DNA of 64,000 nt from Balneola sp. (GTDB lineage: Bacteria; Bacteroidota; Rhodothermia; Balneolales; Balneolaceae). This document shows, piece after piece, positions 63,165 through 64,000 of the stretch (within the stretch, counting starts at the first letter, position 1; every line of letters starts with the position of its first letter). The stretch covers positions 105,691 through 169,690 of the forward strand of contig JAEPPZ010000011.1 of assembly GCA_017640785.1 (NCBI GenBank), in the 5' to 3' direction. The notes under the pieces were generated by a model. That model had not been told where the DNA came from and ran no database searches. It saw nothing but the letters and a program-made list of their open reading frames with translations. Position numbers and translations under genes: made by a program.

Positions 63165-63734
63165 CTAAAGTGCTGAAGAAATAATGGATTTTAGTTTTGG
63201 GACAAGATCCCTTTCAAACCATTCATTCTTTTTAAGCCAGATATTATTTCTTGGAGATGGATGGGGAAGAGGCATAAACTCTGGCAAGTATTCATCATAA
63301 TTACGAACAGTTTCGGTAAGCGTTCTTTTTATTTTATCCTGCAGATAATATTTCTGAGCATACTGTCCGATCAAAAGGGTAAGCTTTATTTCTTTGATGG
63401 AATCGAACAGAGGTTTGTGCCAAAGCGGAGCGCATTCAGGTCTGGGAGGGAGGTCACCGGATTTTCCCTTTCCGGGATAACAAAACCCCATTGGAATGAT
63501 TGCTAGGTTGCTGGGATCGTAAAAGACTTCATCCGTAATTCCCATCCATTCTCTAAGCCTTCTGCCACTGGGATCGTCCCACGGTATTCCGGATTCATGA
63601 ACTGCAGTTCCCGGCGCCTGACCAATCACAGCAATTTTACTTGATGGAGATGCAGCAACTATTGGACGCGGACCAAGAGGGAGATCTTTCTCGCATACAG
63701 AACAAGCTCGTATTTCCTGAAGGAGTTTATGCAT
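63165..63734 (-). CDS. Uracil-DNA glycosylase superfamily protein
   Basis: A 189-residue DNA repair enzyme. UDG motif 1 is IGQAPGTAVHESG (residue ~37) and motif 2 is PLPHPSPRN near residue 155. Four Cys (C11, C14, C85, C101) match the 4Fe-4S ligand spacing of the family 4 type, with the pair C85-x15-C101 across CYPGKGKSGDLPPRPEC. The exact family cannot be set by eye. It ends the set of minus-strand genes; the region beyond holds only repeats. Confidence 0.85.
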   Translation of the reverse strand: MHKLLQEIRACSVCEKDLPLGPRPIVAASPSSKIAVIGQAPGTAVHESGIPWDDPSGRRLREWMGITDEVFYDPSNLAIIPMGFCYPGKGKSGDLPPRPECAPLWHKPLFDSIKEIKLTLLIGQYAQKYYLQDKIKRTLTETVRNYDEYLPEFMPLPHPSPRNNIWLKKNEWFERDLVPKLKSIISSAL

Positions 63735-63757
63735 GAAAGAATATATAAAAATAAACA

Positions 63758-63786
63758 GGTCATCCTGAACGTGTTTCAGGATCTTA
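63758..63786. repeat. GTCATCCTGAAC hairpin repeat, copy 3
   Basis: Arms atcctgaac and gtttcaggat; matches copies at 1208-1236 and 10924-10951. Confidence 0.75.
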
Positions 63787-63850
63787 AGAAATGGCTTTTA
63801 TTCCGACTGGATAAAGGTTTTCATTTTTGGTAAGCAAAACCTTACACCTA

Positions 63851-64000
63851 CACCGACCTTTAGAATTATTGGCGAGCCAAGAACGTAATGAAATCGACGG
63901 CTCCGGAGGAGCAATCATTACACTCTGGCTGATTCGTGAATATGTATCATATGACCGAAGACCTTTTGTAATGATTAGTCGATGTAATGGAGTTCGCGCC
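63851..64000. repeat. MITE-like element, copy 2 (inverted, runs off the window)
   Basis: Reverse complement of 40632-40781 with three mismatches in 150 bases, all near 63930. Its left terminal repeat agaattattggcg is at 63862-63874. The window ends inside the right terminal repeat (cgcc); the next bases should read aataattct. Confidence 0.92.

Overview
The window reads as a chromosomal segment of a marine-type Bacteroidota or Balneolota bacterium, most likely near Balneola or Gracilimonas. This is inferred from moderately AT-rich DNA, mostly weak Shine-Dalgarno signals, Bacteroidota-style families (DUF4199, a membrane-anchored LuxR regulator, LVIVD/Ig-like secreted proteins, a two-gene M16 peptidase system) and TAnnTTTG promoter-like boxes. 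No rRNA, tRNA, prophage, CRISPR array or complete insertion sequence was found. About 53 protein genes are supported, one of them broken.

Layout. 0-4 kb is a minus-strand run (ABC ATPase, M29 aminopeptidase, small membrane protein, LuxR regulator, DUF4199, DUF1801). 4.1-7.4 kb is a Glu-rich protein next to an acyl-CoA carboxylase beta subunit. 7.4-10.1 kb is an accessory pocket: a RES-domain gene, an AT-rich orphan, and a low-molecular-weight tyrosine phosphatase broken by an 8-bp tandem duplication, separated by related spacer repeats. 10.2-18.4 kb has a YgjP metalloprotease, a large secreted beta-propeller protein, an NhaC antiporter and a Uup-type ABC-F protein. 18.6-19.8 kb has a CBS protein and a DUF559 nuclease gene lying between two copies of a 129-159 bp structured repeat. 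20-29 kb has EttA, an orphan lipoprotein, a UMF1 transporter, tandem bacterial PH-domain proteins, an ArsN2-like acetyltransferase and a ZIP metal transporter. 29-34.5 kb holds three secreted beta-propeller genes, two of them paralogues and one with a His/Met-rich insert. 34.6-45.3 kb has GcvP, an M20 peptidase, a YciO-like protein, OsmC, an LpxH-like phosphoesterase with a glycosyltransferase, and DinB. 45-56.5 kb has the M16 pair, a persulfide dioxygenase-rhodanese protein, Tag, PEP carboxylase, a branched-chain aminotransferase and CrcB. 56.5-63.7 kb is mostly minus strand: nitrilase, GNAT, a phospholipid operon resembling E. coli ynbABC (hydrolase, CDP-alcohol phosphotransferase, CdsA-like, PlsC), DinB, a di-haem peroxidase and a uracil-DNA glycosylase.

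The most unusual content is non-coding. Gene-free stretches at 10.9-11.5, 40.2-40.9 and 41.4-42.9 kb are built from several families of palindromic, MITE-like repeats. One ~150-bp element occurs at 40.6 kb and, inverted and 147/150 identical, at the right edge of the window. The DUF559 gene framed by paired repeats is the best candidate for an undescribed small mobile or selfish unit. The CDP-alcohol phosphotransferase has Asn at two positions that are Asp in the canonical metal-binding motif, and is the best candidate for unusual biochemistry.
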